Of a stretch of 64,000 nt of DNA, positions 9,958 to 22,355 are shown piece after piece. Both the position numbers and the translations under genes were made by a program. The notes beneath the pieces are model-generated. The model was not told where the DNA came from and searched no databases. It was given only the letters and a program-made list of their open reading frames with translations. Source of the stretch: Plutella xylostella (taxonomy: Eukaryota; Arthropoda; Insecta; Lepidoptera; Plutellidae); NCBI RefSeq assembly GCF_932276165.1, contig NC_063984.1:3293501-3357500 (forward strand), given 5' to 3'. Position 1 is the stretch's first letter, and each line of letters begins with the position of its first letter.

Positions 9958-10710
9958 TATCACGAAATTAGTGGTTTGTGCATCCACCGTCAGCAGCGGG
10001 TAACTAATTGTAAGGCCAGTAATGCCGGTGGCTGATGTCTACTATGTGTAGGTTGTAAGTTTGATAAGGTTCTAGATTTAGATTGTGTTATAAAAAGGAA
10101 GCTGTATTCCAATCCTGAACAATCCTGAAGACGTTTTATTTATTGTTTTGTCTAGACTAAATATTTTGTTCATCATGTTGTTCCCACATTACTATAACAA
10201 TAATTAATAATCAAACTATTACATGATCTACCGTAAGTACCTACAGGTTACACTTCTACACTAGGTACATACATAGCTTTGGAAATGAAATTTGGTGAAA
10301 ACTTACAAATAGTGAAAAAAATCACGATACCTAGGTACACTACCCACTACGCTGATGTTAGAAAACGACTAAAGTACAGCTTTTCACCGTGACTACGCGG
10401 CGGCGGCAGCAAGGCGGCGGTGTTATGATTTCTCTGAAAGTTTTTGCATTGGTTTTCCCACACAGTTCTAGATTCCATGTAGGTACCAGGAATTAGGAGC
10501 TATAAAAATAAGAATTAAAATTTAATGCTTTAATTTAATACTTGTATGGTTTAAACATTGTTTAGATTAAACTACAAGTAATTTATTGCTTCAACTTTTA
10601 ACTCTTATTTGTATTCAACAGGCAAGAAACGGCGCTTAAATAACTTACAATATCCTTGTGTGATAATATATTTGAATAGTACTTACCTCTATGTTATACT
10701 TTACAGTAAA

Positions 10711-10963
10711 CGACCGAATGGCGTAGTGGTTAGTGACCCTGACTACCGAGCCGAACGAAGGTCCCGGGGTCGATTCCCGGCTGGGGCAGATATTTGTTTA
10801 AACACAGATATTTGTTCTCGGGTCTTGGATGTGCCCGTAAAATGGCAATAGGCCCGCCCCCTATTACATTGGGAAAAAAGTGGGCGAAAAGTGGGTGCAG
10901 CAATGCACCTCTGCCTACCCCGCAAGGGAGTACATTAGTACAAGATGTGTGTGTTTGTTTTTT
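10711..10963 (+). mobile_element. tRNA-headed SINE with TSD (family A)
   Basis: The head contains a pol III A-box-like stretch (GCGTAGTGGTTAGTGACC) and a B box (GGGTCGATTCCCG). A unique body ends in a G/T-rich tail. It is flanked by an 11 bp duplication TTTACAGTAAA (10700-10710 and 10964-10974). A second copy on the - strand is at 33705-33970, and a head-only piece is at 22750-22835. Confidence 0.85.
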
Positions 10964-10974
10964 TTTACAGTAAA

Positions 10975-11615
10975 ATAGCTAACATCTCTGAAAGTATCGG
11001 AGGAGGGAATTGTGTAGTATAGAAAAATATTATAATATACATATTTTGTAATATTTTGTAATTATTATTTTTACAGATAAGCGCCATCTAGTGCTGAGTA
11101 GCACGAAAGTATGAATATGGCTACTCGTTAACAGATGGCAGTACAGATAGTTTACTGTGTCTCTCAAACTTTAATAGTAAATTCATTGGGTAGAGGAATA
11201 TAGTACTTAATATTTTTAAGACATTAAATTTATTCCACAGAATAGGTAAAAATGCTAGAAACCTTATTTGATATTTCAGAAAAGCTTAGTGAATTCAGAT
11301 TTTGGTAAAAAAATAATTGACCGATTCTGAATCCACACATGATAGCACTGTCTAAATTTAAATTTGGAATACAAACATTTGATTTATACAGCCAATCATA
11401 ATTTAGAAATTAAAAAAAAAAGATAACATTTGGACGGCGTTAAATTTTTCCTTTACTTATGTCTAGAACCAATACTCACGATAGGTGGGTTTACATTTGA
11501 ATCGTTTTTATTTTAACATTGTTACAAATTTACAATTTAAGTAGATTAGGTACCTATATTAAGATCATTCAATCTCTTGTATTTTACAGTAGGTACTTAA
11601 TAAGGTTCTACCTTT
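10975..11615. other. Non-coding DNA, nothing recognised
   Basis: AT-rich. GCGCCATCTAGTG at about 11089 and AGATGGCAGT at about 11133 form a loose inverted pair and may be a decayed small MITE. Confidence 0.4.
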
Positions 11616-11618
11616 TTT

Positions 11619-12345
11619 GGCCTAAGATTTATTTGCCTAATCTCGTATTGCATAGTAACGTTTGGTCAAAATCTCGTTTCGCCGAAAATCGTATGGCATA
11701 AATCTCTTTTAGTAAAAAGTTATTTCGCATAATCTTGTTTAGCCTAAAAATGGTATAGCCAAATCTTGAATAGCCTAATAATGCTATGGCATAGGTTATA
11801 TAAAGTAATAATATTCGATTGGCTTTAACTTTGATGGAGCGTCTCCCTACATAGCGCAAACTGGTGCCTTGTATTGTGGCCGCTAAGTGGGAAACGCTCC
11901 GCTCCGCTTCGCTGCGCTCCGCTTTGCTTTTGACGATAATGTGCACCTAACACGCTCCTCCTCGCTTTGCTCGTCGTCTCACCTATCTTTAGGTTTCGAT
12001 CCCATGGGGTTTAATGGCGTTTGTAATAATTATAATGGTCATTCACTTTCGATATTTTGATCATTTAATATCGTGATTTTCGGGATGTAGGAGAAAAATA
12101 CCACAATTTGTACATTTAACATACTTAATATAGTATTTGTAAAGATAATATTAGGAGAAACAAGATTATACCAATACGAACAATTAGAGCAAACGAGACT
12201 TAGGTGTTTCAAGTTTGTGCCAAAAGAGTTTTAGACCAAACGAGTCTTATGCCACATAAGACTTGGCAAAGTGATGATTCTACCAAAAAAGTTTAGACCT
12301 TACGAGTTATGCGAAATGAGTTTAGGACAATAAAGATTAGGCCAG
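11619..12345. mobile_element. Element with inverted arrays of 15-16 bp repeats
   Basis: The left array (about 11619-11785) is a chain of degenerate 15-16 bp units close to GCCTAAATCTCGTTT. The right array (about 12143-12345) carries the same unit in reverse complement (AAACGAGACTTAGGC). The middle (about 11790-12140) is unrelated and includes a run of CGCTCCGCT-like words on the + strand (11890-11930). No transposase is visible. The inverted arrangement suggests a non-autonomous DNA transposon with multi-copy terminal binding sites. Confidence 0.6.
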
Positions 12346-12522
12346 ATGAGGGGAACCCACTTAATAAAGATCTAATGAAATCGTCCGGAACAATATCTAA
12401 CGAGGCAACAATAAAGAGATGAGTCACTCAACAGTGCTTCTCGATAACAACGAGGAAGAAAAGGTCGGTTGCGCGAACACGGAGGTGGCTAACGGTATCG
12501 AGCCCGTGACCTAGAACACTGC

Positions 12523-12546
12523 GCCGCCGCCGCCGCCGCCGCCGCA
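12523..12546. repeat. (GCC)n microsatellite in GC-rich patch
   Basis: About eight GCC triplets within a GC-rich 150 bp segment (12440-12610). The segment could be a CpG-like promoter; no coding frame supports more. Confidence 0.7.
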
Positions 12547-12619
12547 GGGCACTGCACTCTCTGCCAACTAGTGCCAACGCCAGTGTTGTAACTAGCATCT
12601 CGTGAGCCAGTTGTGAGCG

Positions 12620-13930
12620 ACTAGACCCTTCCGTTTTTAGGGTTCTAAATTTTTTGGGACACTATTTTCAAAACAACTGTTATATATCATATCATATCGG
12701 GTTGATAACCTACGTCTGACACTCACTTGGTTATTTTGTGTGTGTCCGCCTTGCCATATCTGTACGCCCTGTGCCTAGGCACTGTTGGCAATTGGCACAC
12801 CCCAATTTACGGCACAGGCCAACACTACCGACTAATCGACTACATCACACCGACCAGCCGACTGCAACGAATGCTCTCTAGCTCGAATGACTCTCCCTAC
12901 ACTTCTTGTTATTGAGATCGATAGTGAAATGAAATTACCACTTTTATATTTACAAACTAGGTCAAAGCAATTGCTACAGTTACAGCTATGAGTTGCGTCC
13001 AATCTCTGTTACTTATACCTATATACCTACATTAAAGAATTACATGAAGATATAAAACTGTTTAAGTTAACAGTTGCTAATTTCACAGAAGTTAATACCT
13101 TACATTGTACCTTAGGTAGGAGGTAGCTGGTAATGTCTCAATAAAAATGCTGATGACAAGGTCTAGTGACGCCCCTTGGGAGAAGCCAATATTGGTACCC
13201 ATACCTAGTGAAACAATTATAGATGTATAGAAAAAAAACATTCCAGTGACTTTATTCGGTTAAAAATTAATGGCGATGGCGTACAAAAATTTGTGTATAT
13301 TTTTCATTAAAAAATACTTTTACACGTATTTCTACCCCTCCATAAGCTCAAACTTCAGCTCCTCACTTCCAAGATACCGTTTCCAGTAGTACATACATTG
13401 TACCTACGTACGAGCTGGATATACAGCATAGGCAAAGTTTTGTGATATTATATTAAGTACTTACGAGTATATAGCGTGATAGGTCAATGTGCATAAATGA
13501 TTCAAATGACTCATTTTGTACGACAAAGCACGATGTGCCTAGTTGTAATTGTAGTGTCCTGCTGGCCCAGTTCACTTTCTGGGTGATATGATAACGAAAT
13601 ATGGAGTCATGATTTTACAAGCTGCACATTCAACATTTAAAATTTAAATATTTCTCATATGATGCTGTTCAAATCTATGAAAAGTAGCGGTACCATAAGG
13701 TTCTTAAGGGCATTTCTGCGATATCTCGACGCTCTGCCAAGGACACTTTTCTACCGTGGAGAGCTCGGCCCACTTGGATCTCTAAAGGTCACGGTTTATG
13801 GAGCTGGCAACGTGACATAAGTATGTTAAGGGGATGTTCCCGAAAACAAAAATGAACTTTTACGTTCGATCTCCGATACAAAACTTAAGTGTACTTATAG
13901 GAAATTAATTTATTGAAGTTCAAATCGTTG
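12620..13930. other. Non-coding DNA, nothing recognised
   Basis: AT-rich sequence without a supported gene. The open frame at 12727-12915 has no recognisable motif. Confidence 0.4.
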
Positions 13931-13939
13931 TTATCATAA

Positions 13940-14165
13940 TCATGGGCTGGTCATATCAGAACCGATAACCGTTGGGGTAGACGAGTTCTCGAGTGGAGAC
14001 CACGAACAGGCAAACGCAGCGTGGGACGCCCTCCTGCCCGCTGGACTGACGACCTTAGGCGAGTGGCGGGTAGTGGTTGGATGAGGAAGGCCGAGGACCG
14101 AGTGTTGTGGCGCTCCTTGGGAGAGGCCTATGTCCAGCAGTGGATGATTATTGGCTGATGATGAT
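13940..14165 (+). pseudogene. RTE-like LINE 3' end
   Basis: The sequence encodes pieces of a non-LTR retrotransposon RT C-terminus (around NRWGRRVLEWRPRTGKRS, then a WTDDL-like block) and ends with CAGCAGTGGATGATTATTGG and a short (GAT) tail. It matches the - strand copy at 45716-46060. Truncated at the 5' end and not functional. RTE clade is inferred from the protein style and the trinucleotide tail. Confidence 0.75.
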
Positions 14166-14827
14166 AATCATTATACTTCTATGCAATTATTTGCTCCATA
14201 TAAGCAAGTACGTCTCCCCAGGAGGCGTTATTGGTTCATTGTTTATATTTAAATACACGAGCTTTCCTTGACACGCGTAGGTACCTATATCCATCTCATA
14301 TTTTTACATCCGGCATCCTACTAATGCAATGGCAAAGCAAAATGAAGGGTTTTGTGTTTGACCCTGACCTTAGATGAAAATAATCTATTGATCAAAAAAC
14401 TTGTTTTAGTATTACAACAGACACAATGTGTGAGGAGATCATCACTGATCTGCCTCCTCCATAAGATCCTCTATTAAATATAAGTTTTATTAGCTTCCGG
14501 CTTGGATGTTAGTGGATAATAATAAAATAATACATCACTCAGCTATATTTATCCAATTTCATAAATAAATCATAACAAAAAATAGATCAATGAGCCGTTT
14601 TCCTTGACAGCTGTCAGTTGAGCTTTTGGGTAAGCCGATAGATGGCGTGAAAACGCAGTTTACCAACTGTCAAAAATTACATAGAGAGCAAAGAGTGCTA
14701 AACTCAGAATAAGAACTCACTAGTTGTGATTCCGTCCAGTTAGTTTGGCATTCCGTTTTCGTAACTCTATCTTCAGATTGGCAAGGGACCATGATCCATA
14801 GTCCTTAGGCATTATTACAGTATAGCA

Positions 14828-14890
14828 GTCACTATCACAAGAGTCACTATCTCACAAGAGTCACTATCTCAAAAGAGTCACTATCTCAAG
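14828..14890 (+). repeat. 17 bp tandem repeat, four copies
   Basis: Units of GTCACTATCTCAMAAGA follow each other four times; the first unit is two bases shorter. No function apparent. Confidence 0.85.
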
Positions 14891-14899
14891 TGCACTAAC

Positions 14900-15430
14900 T
14901 CTACAGTATCAAGGGAGGAGGAGCAGATAGCTCAACTACAACTCAATAAATACAGGAGAAACACAAGGAAACTGAGAAAACTTGAAAAGAACGGCTGTAC
15001 GCACAATCGCACTGAACGCTGAAGCAACAGTGACATCGACATCATAGAGAAAATAATACTACAATTCTACCTACCTATAGTATATAAGAACAGGATAATC
15101 TCTCAATTTTTATATTATTTCAAGATTATTATTGTTTTTTAAACTTATGAGAGTAATTATGTACCTATTAATTTACATGTGAATTTTTTATTTTTTTATG
15201 TAAAATTAATAATTAATTAATAGAAATTAAAGTCATATTATTTTTTATTTTTTTTTTTTAATCTGTTAATTTGAATGCTATTAATATAATTTTTATGATA
15301 TAATTTAATTAGTACGTAATTTGTAATGAAATGGAAAAAATTTATAAATTATTATATTATGATTTCTGTTAATGTATGTGCATGTAAATTGTAAAAAACG
15401 AGTTAAATAAATGGCTATCTTATCTTATCT
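14900..15430. other. AT-rich DNA ending in (TATCT)n
   Basis: Very AT-rich after 15060. It ends with AATAAATGG and three TATCT units at 15415-15431, which looks like the 3' tail of a retroposed element whose body I cannot identify. Confidence 0.4.
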
Positions 15431-15577
15431 TATAGTGCCACAAACTTATCTGTTCCGGTGAGAGCGAACTAAATTGGTCCATACCTCATTACTTACTAAA
15501 TGAATTTCATATTGACATAGATTATATGGACCAATTTAGTTCGCTCTCACCGGAACAGATAAGTTTGTGGCACTATA
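15431..15577. mobile_element. MITE with perfect 53 bp terminal inverted repeats
   Basis: Left arm 15431-15483 and right arm 15525-15577 are exact reverse complements as read, beginning TATAGTGCCACAAAC. The loop is 41 bases. The ends include TATA, so a TA target duplication is possible. Complete arm identity means a recent insertion or ongoing conversion. No coding capacity. Confidence 0.9.
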
Positions 15578-15599
15578 CGTCACTTTCACATTTCGTTAG

Positions 15600-18500
15600 C
15601 CTCACAGAATAACATATTGTGATCTGAGTGTGTTCTGAGGGTTTGAAAGTTGGTACAACCCCAGACAACGCCATCTATTTCTCCAAAAAGGAACTTTTTT
15701 TTTTTTAACAAACGCCTCATTATATCTGTGAACGTGATATACGTGACATTTCACCCTCTTTCTCTGTGAACCAGGCTCAAGGCCCAACATTTGTAAATTT
15801 ATAGCTATTTATTTTCATTACTAAGCATAGGATATACTTTCCTACTGTACCATAATCCATTATTTACACTGCACGCGACTGAATTTTCCTCTTTCAGTTT
15901 AACTCGAGACAAATAAACGAAAAAACCAAAACTACAATGGTTATGAAATAAAACTGCACTTACAAAGCATTTTTATAAGATCGCGAAATTCTCTAGAAAT
16001 ATACCGACTAGGTCAAAAAGAACCGGTTACGTGTGATTGCAAATAACACGGTGAAGTTTATTATGAGGTAACTTTCGTTCACCTTGACTTGAGAGTCTTG
16101 AGACCCGAGACTGATCTTTGTACTTACAGACTAAAATGTAAGAAATGAACTCATTTTTTGAATTTAAGAACAAAGTCGTCCAATAATAGCTATCATAATT
16201 ATAAATGATATTTTTGTAGGTGTGGTCCATTTCAGTGTTTAGGCACAATGTTATTGGGGACGAAAATATAGCCAACCTTCGGGCATAACCAAGACTGCTA
16301 CTTAGCACCACCAGCAAAATAGAAAGACAATAATTAACACAATCGCGTATCTGGAATTTCCACAGCGGCTCGAAATTTTGAGATCGATCCAAATCCTTCA
16401 GCGCAAAGGCTCGAGTTAGGACCCACCTGCCCAGAGGCCATGGGATCGAATGACTATTGCCTATCCCGCAAGGGAGTTTGTGTTGTATTTTCGTGGATTT
16501 TGATGATGATTTTTGTTACCAATTCTATGGTGGTCCAATGTTATTTAAAAAATAGAAATTTAGGTAGGTAAGTACCTAAAGATGGCGTAGTTAGGAATTT
16601 CAATCGAAGGTAAAAGTTTGTAGTCGTTTAGTATTAACTGTAAGCGTTTCAATTATTGTGAAGGAAAAATATAAGTGATAAAACTGATAAATGGTCGCTT
16701 TCAGCTTGTTGCGATACACCTTCTATTAGTTGCCTTGTGTCTCAATACTGCTATTTATGCAATTCTTATGTCATCTTTAATCTGAAACTCATTAAAGATT
16801 TTACACAATACTTAATTTAGAGTAAAATAACACTTTGTAAATACAAATCACAAAATGTATCACAAGGTTTGCGAAAGGTGCTCGTAAGAGTTGCGATTTA
16901 CATTTGTGACACTATTTTCAAACTCAAAGTACCTACATACTACTACCTATTGTCCAATTTCAGATGTGCGTAGTTGCGTACATGTTTGATAATCAGTTTC
17001 ATATAAATTATTTTATATTAGTTATATAGTTATAGTTTCGTATAGATAAAAAATGAAATTCAATACTTATTGTTTACACAATAATTATATACACTCAAGT
17101 GTAATGAAACTGTTCCACCTATGTTACTGGAACTATTTCATTGCTCGCGAGTGTATTTCGCAAAAATCAAGATAAACAAAAATTTTGAGTGCGTGAAATT
17201 CTCTTATTTATAGGTACGTACTTCATTTAAATTTTATAATTTACCAAATGAAATTAACATAGCTGTTTCATAACCATTCAGCAACTCGGTAGATGAATCG
17301 ATGATAAGTAGTAGGTAGCTAGGTACTTGCTTACCGTACCAAATAAAATTTCGAGATTTTTTTCAGTACCTACGTAAACTTACTAGTTAGTAGTTGTAGT
17401 TATACATAGATATTTATAATTATTAAATTATCATTAAAAAAATCTTTTAAGAAATAAATAAAATTACTCACTCTCCGGAGTAACCTCTCGAAGAACGACT
17501 CTTGATGTGACTTCGACTTCGGCAGGCATTTTTCTTGGTTATTATTCACAGCAGTCCACTTAAAAGTTAATACAACTTGTTTGCAAACAAACAATACATC
17601 CGCAGCTTTTGGTCCCGCGATAGATACTTGTGTGATCTTCTTTAATTAAAACGTATTGCTAATCTAACTTCAAAGATGTCACGTATTTTCCCGTCACTTT
17701 AGTCCATAGGTATATTAGGATGTATTTAGCGAATGAATTGTCGAAAAGCTTATGTAAAAGCTGCTAGTGGTGGATGTTGACACGCGTGTCGGTCGCGAGG
17801 GCCCGGCCGCGACTGCGCGCTGCGGACTCTCTCGGAATCAGCTGCTGCTCGCCAGATGGATCTCAATATTACAAAACTCAGCGGGAATTTCACTCTTTGT
17901 TGTTGATCATACTTACCAACGGACATAATTATTATCAAAACATTAACGTGACACCCACGTATCTACGTGTTTGAATGCTGCTTTGTTGAATGTACAGCTT
18001 GCGCCTATATCAATATCACGAAATGAACAAAATTAATCTGCGGCTTTCTACACGTATCATGAAAGTATTTTTTGTTACCTACCTATGTATTGTATAGGTT
18101 TATTTATTTTAAAGATTGATTCAAGAGATAGCTGTGTTATGAATATAAGCTTTTTTTTAAGTTTTTTTTAGACTTTTAGCTTTTAATATTTAATATAGGG
18201 GATATTTAATATATTCAAGGGGACATTATACTAAAAAGTATTTTTATAGTTAGTGCCATGCTTTGGTTCAGTTTTTACCGGCACAATAAAAAAAAACATA
18301 TTCTGCACCTACCTGTTTAGTTATTATTACACTGTCACATTTAATTGGTCTCCAAAGTAAATTATTAGGTTCCTTTTTTAGAGATTTTTGAAGTCAGATT
18401 TTTAATTTTTTTAATGATATTTTTTATTTAATATGTTTTTTGATATGACTCAAACAAAAAATAATAATGCGACTTTTCTGATTATTTAGGTTTATGTTTA

Positions 18501-18900
18501 TAACATGGAAGCAGCCTGCATCAATAAAATATTATAATTGTTGAAAGTTCTTGCAAAACAGATGCTATATTGCAGAAGTAAATTTAGCTGAAATGAAAAA
18601 ACCAGCCAAGTGCAAATCGGACTCGTGCACACAGGGGAACCCATGCACCTATAAACGTGTGGGGAATGTGGAATGTCCTAAATGTTGAGTGCCTTTGGTT
18701 GAATTGAATAGAACATTGTAACCAAATGGTATTATAGAACTAAATAAAATCTGTCTTTTTCTCCATGTCGGAGCAACGGACGCATTCTTTGTAAGCAGTT
18801 CTGCTACTCAACGGAAGATGGCGCTCTTTATTATTATTTTATTTTAAGTCCCCGTCCGCCTAACATGGTAGTATAAGTTTATCGTGTCTGTGTTTATCAA
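15600..18900. other. Mostly AT-rich non-coding DNA
   Basis: No gene is supported. A decayed piece of SINE family A tail may lie at 16430-16490 (TATCCCGCAAGGGAG). A GC-rich block at 17770-17870 stands out. Text at 18385-18440 (TTTTTGAAGTCAGATTTTTAA) resembles the foldback element at 55216. The remainder shows nothing recognisable. Confidence 0.4.
17770..17870. other. Isolated GC-rich block
   Basis: About 100 bases dense in CG dinucleotides, including GGGCCCGGCCGCGACTGCGC, in AT-rich surroundings. Both strands are open for about 60 codons, with no domain. It could be an exon or promoter, or a repeat fragment. Confidence 0.3.
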
Positions 18901-18941
18901 AGGCATAGACTAAAAGGTATGAAAATAATGGACTGCATGAG

Positions 18942-19268
18942 AGAGCGGTGGTAGCTCAGCAGAGAGCGGTGGTAGCTCAGTCGGGTAAGCGCCCGCTTCT
19001 CACGCCAGAGATGCGGGTTCGAATCCCGGCGCTGACATGTACCAATGAGTTCTTTTAACTTAAGTACAATGTATACCATCGCTCTTACGGTGAAGGAAAA
19101 CATCGTGAGGAAACCTGCATATCTAGATCTAGCACATCTAGATATGTGAACCCACCAACCCGCAGTGGACCAGCGTGGTGGGAAAATGGTCCAAGCTTAG
19201 GAAGGCAGTTCCATTCGAGAGAGCCAGGTGCAGGTAGTTACACCCCCACAGAGAATAGAATAGAATAG
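18942..19268 (+). mobile_element. tRNA-headed SINE with (GAATA)n tail and 15 bp TSD (family B)
   Basis: The head reads GGTGGTAGCTCAGTCGGG (A box) and GCGGGTTCGAATCCCGGC (B box). The tail is GAATA repeats. Flanks carry a 15 bp duplication AATGGACTGCATGAG (18927-18941 and 19269-19283). The first 20 bases of the head are duplicated in tandem. A full inverted copy is at 24506-24830. Confidence 0.9.
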
Positions 19269-19289
19269 AATGGACTGCATGAGTACTCG

Positions 19290-20460
19290 AAGTCCCGCCG
19301 CGCGCGTCTAGGGTCAGTGTCACCGTGGTGGTGAAACGATACACTGACTCGCTGACTAGTTACCCAGGATGCGCCGGATGTACCTAAGTATATCCAAGTA
19401 CAGTTGATAATTCACTCAGGGACTCACTTTTCGTGTACACACATGATAATGAGGAAGAAAAACCGCCTCATCTCTACCTAAGTGAACATCTTTTTTCTTG
19501 CAATACCCTTTTCCAACTCCTATACAGAACTTTGATTTACAAGTTGCTGAGTTGAGTTCTAGCTAACACTGAAAAATAAGGCGTTGATTGCCTTGTCGCG
19601 TTCGCATAGCCAGACTTAAACTAGATAACTATGCCTAATTGCCTATGTAGCAGTAAGTAAGTAACTAGGAAAGAAAGGTATACACATAAATATACATTTA
19701 TATGGTATAGTATTAAAATTGATCGATCTCGGACACTAGACCAGGGGCTCATTTTCGTACTTAAAATAATTCAGAGTTCTAAATAAATGTGTTCCATTCA
19801 GACCTCAAACATACAAGAGGTTTTTCAGGGACCATGACAAAAAAGTTTTAATAGAACTAACGCATTCACTTGTTGATGATCGAGAGTCAACTCTTGTTTT
19901 TAAATAAAATACGCCTTTTTAGTAGCTTTGTATAATATTCGTTACATATTGATAATTAAACAAACAGGCTTTATAGGTTAGCGTCCAATTTTTGATCCTA
20001 CCTATAATCCTGTTTAAAGATTACAATGATGTCCATTAACTGTGTTAAAAACATCACCTTATCATATTAAATTATATTTCTAAAAAAGCTAATTTGGTGT
20101 GAAGATCACCGATTATTCGATTATGTTGAACACAACTTTACTGTACTTACCTATTAATTCAAAATGTATTTGCAGACATTATAAGAATGGTTCAACCATA
20201 AAATACTTTAGTTAGGTATCTTTTATGTTCTAACTTAGGTACTATTAAAGTTTAGTGCGTCAATATACTAATTATACGGACGCAAAATTTATGGGAAAAA
20301 AATTGGTTGATGTTTTAATTTTAAACTCGACATTGAAATAATAACCTTGCCGAGAGTTCATTAACCGAAAATAGCAGTGGTATTGATCAAATTTGATTGC
20401 AAAAATTACTAATAATCACTACTTACATTATATTTAGAAAATATGAGGCACCCGATTCAT
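19290..20460. other. Non-coding DNA, nothing recognised
   Basis: AT-rich sequence with no supported ORF, repeat or RNA gene. Confidence 0.4.
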
Positions 20461-20462
20461 TA

Positions 20463-20700
20463 CAACCCATCACGTTCCCACTGCTGGGGCACGGGTATCT
20501 TTTCTATGAAGGAAGGGTTTATGGCGTAGTCCACCACGCGGGCCAAGAGCGTATTGGTGGACTCCAATAAACAAAAAAACACAACCAAGCTTGTGCTGAG
20601 ACAGTTGTCGGGTAAGCGGTCAGCCTGATAGTGAGATGTTTTCAAGCTGCTCGAAGGCCGCTGACAGGCTTCACGACTGCTGCCGCAACAACAACCAAGA
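20463..20700 (-). mobile_element. 5S-like SINE, decayed 3' part
   Basis: Reverse-complement matches to the 3' two thirds of the element at 63336-63723 are clear (CCCACTGCTGGGGCACGGGT; ACAACCAAGCTTGTGCTGAG; GTTGTCGGGTAAGCGG). It diverges near 20700 and lacks the 5S-like head. No TSD was found. Confidence 0.75.
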
Positions 20701-20709
20701 CCGTGCACG

Positions 20710-21270
20710 GAAACGGGGACGTGCTAAACTACAACAACACTTAAAAATTCACAAAAAAAACTTTTTTTTCATGAATTTTCAAAATTTGTTAAACTAAAGT
20801 ATCGATCATTTAATTTAGTATGACTAGCTAAGTATCACCCACCTTTTTGCCTTGACACTACTTTTGCAAAATCCTGTATAGTAAGTATAGATATTAGTAG
20901 ATGTTTGCCAACACATAATTGACACCTAATTAGCACTTACTAACTTTATTAAGGGCCCGTACAGGGTGACGTGCCCCGCCAAATTTGGGTTTTCAATGCT
21001 CTTCACACAGCACACGCAGTGACACGCACACATGTAAGTTTGCACAGTGGGTCGATAAACTTTTACTCGTCAACTTTATTGACAATTATTTTCAAGTAGT
21101 GATTTGAGGGTAAGTTTAATTTTTAATTACACTGGTAAGCACCAGGAAAGAGTAGAAATTAATAGGGGTGCCACTTTTCTCCATACTCGGAACCCGATTA
21201 GATTTCTAAACAAATGTGGTATTTACTTGTAGAAAGGTAACTACAGGTATTAAAGTGTAGATAATAAGTT
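20710..21270. other. Non-coding DNA, nothing recognised
   Basis: AT-rich, no supported feature. Confidence 0.4.
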
Positions 21271-21274
21271 ATAC

Positions 21275-21470
21275 TAAGGGTATACTAAGCCGAAAGGGGA
21301 TGACTCAAGGGGTCATTCTGAACAACTTTAGTTCTACGAGTATTGCAAAAACGCGAAAAAAAAATCGTTTTCCATGGTAAAAAGTCACGTGTCAACAAAG
21401 TTTCTATGATAAAGGTTTTTTTTTGGTTAATTTTTAAAACTCGTAGAACAAAAGTTCAGAATCAGTCTCA
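21275..21470. mobile_element. Relic of the CAGGGTGTTGC foldback family
   Basis: GGTATACTAAGCCGAAAGGGG and the centre words AAAGTCACGTG and CAAAGTTTCTATGA match the element at 52262-52528. Flanking GACTCAAGGGGTCATTCTGAA with the later inverted GTTCAGAATCAGTCTC indicates two arms. Outer ends are lost. Confidence 0.6.
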
Positions 21471-21579
21471 CTTGTTTTAACCCGACTGCCGAAGGAGGAG
21501 AGTAATGTTTTTTGATTGTATGTATTTATGTTTGTAAGTATATTTTTTGGTGGCAGAATAATATTTTTTCATATTTTTA

Positions 21580-21800
21580 GAGTTTCGTACCTCAAAAAGA
21601 AAAAAAAGCAACCGTTATAAGATCTCTTTGTTGTCCGTCAGTCTGACTGACTGTCTGTCACTGCCCTTTTTCTCAGAAACGGGTAAAGATATCAAGCTGA
21701 TATTTCGCATAGATATGAGGAGTACCCAAAAAAAAATGGGGTACTCCCTCTCCCATACAAGTAAATTGGGGCTGATATTTTTTCCGGTTATTTTGATGGT
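21580..21800. repeat. Dispersed lepidopteran-type repeat fragment
   Basis: Contains TTTCGTACCTCAAAAAG followed by GTCAGTCTGACTGACTGTCTG and GGGTACTCCCTCTCCCATAC. The style is that of abundant moth and butterfly repeats, but I cannot name the family. Not coding. Confidence 0.35.
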
Positions 21801-22355
21801 GTAGGTAGGGTATCGTTGAATAGGTCTTTTAATATAATAGGTATAAAAAAAGGTTAAAATATAATTATTTGGCTTTTACCCTTAAATTTGGGGACCACAC
21901 CATAGACAAATCCTAATTTAAAAAATGATTTCAATAGATGGCGTGATTTTATGTTGGGTAACTCAGAATAAGAAGTGATGATATCTCAGAATAATAATGG
22001 TTAATGGTGCTATTCCGCTGAGCATCGAAACCGGTGGGACGCTAATGAAAAGTGGTCATGGAAATGCACCAGGGTAGACCCTGCTCCTAGAACAAGGCAT
22101 GAGTTTGTGATTTGTGTGCGTGAAAAGCGAGGATGGAAACTTTGAATATTTTCTTGATTTTTTTATTATTGATGCAATAACATATACCTAGTATTATTTT
22201 GAGTTACCCACCGAAGTCACCCCGTGGCAGGTTGACTAGATAGGTACTTTTGCAAATCACGCCATATATCGTTGTTTTTATTAGTGGCTACTGTCTATAG
22301 AAGAAATTCCGTCATTGACAATTTTACGTTACGAATGAATTTAGTAATAATGTAA

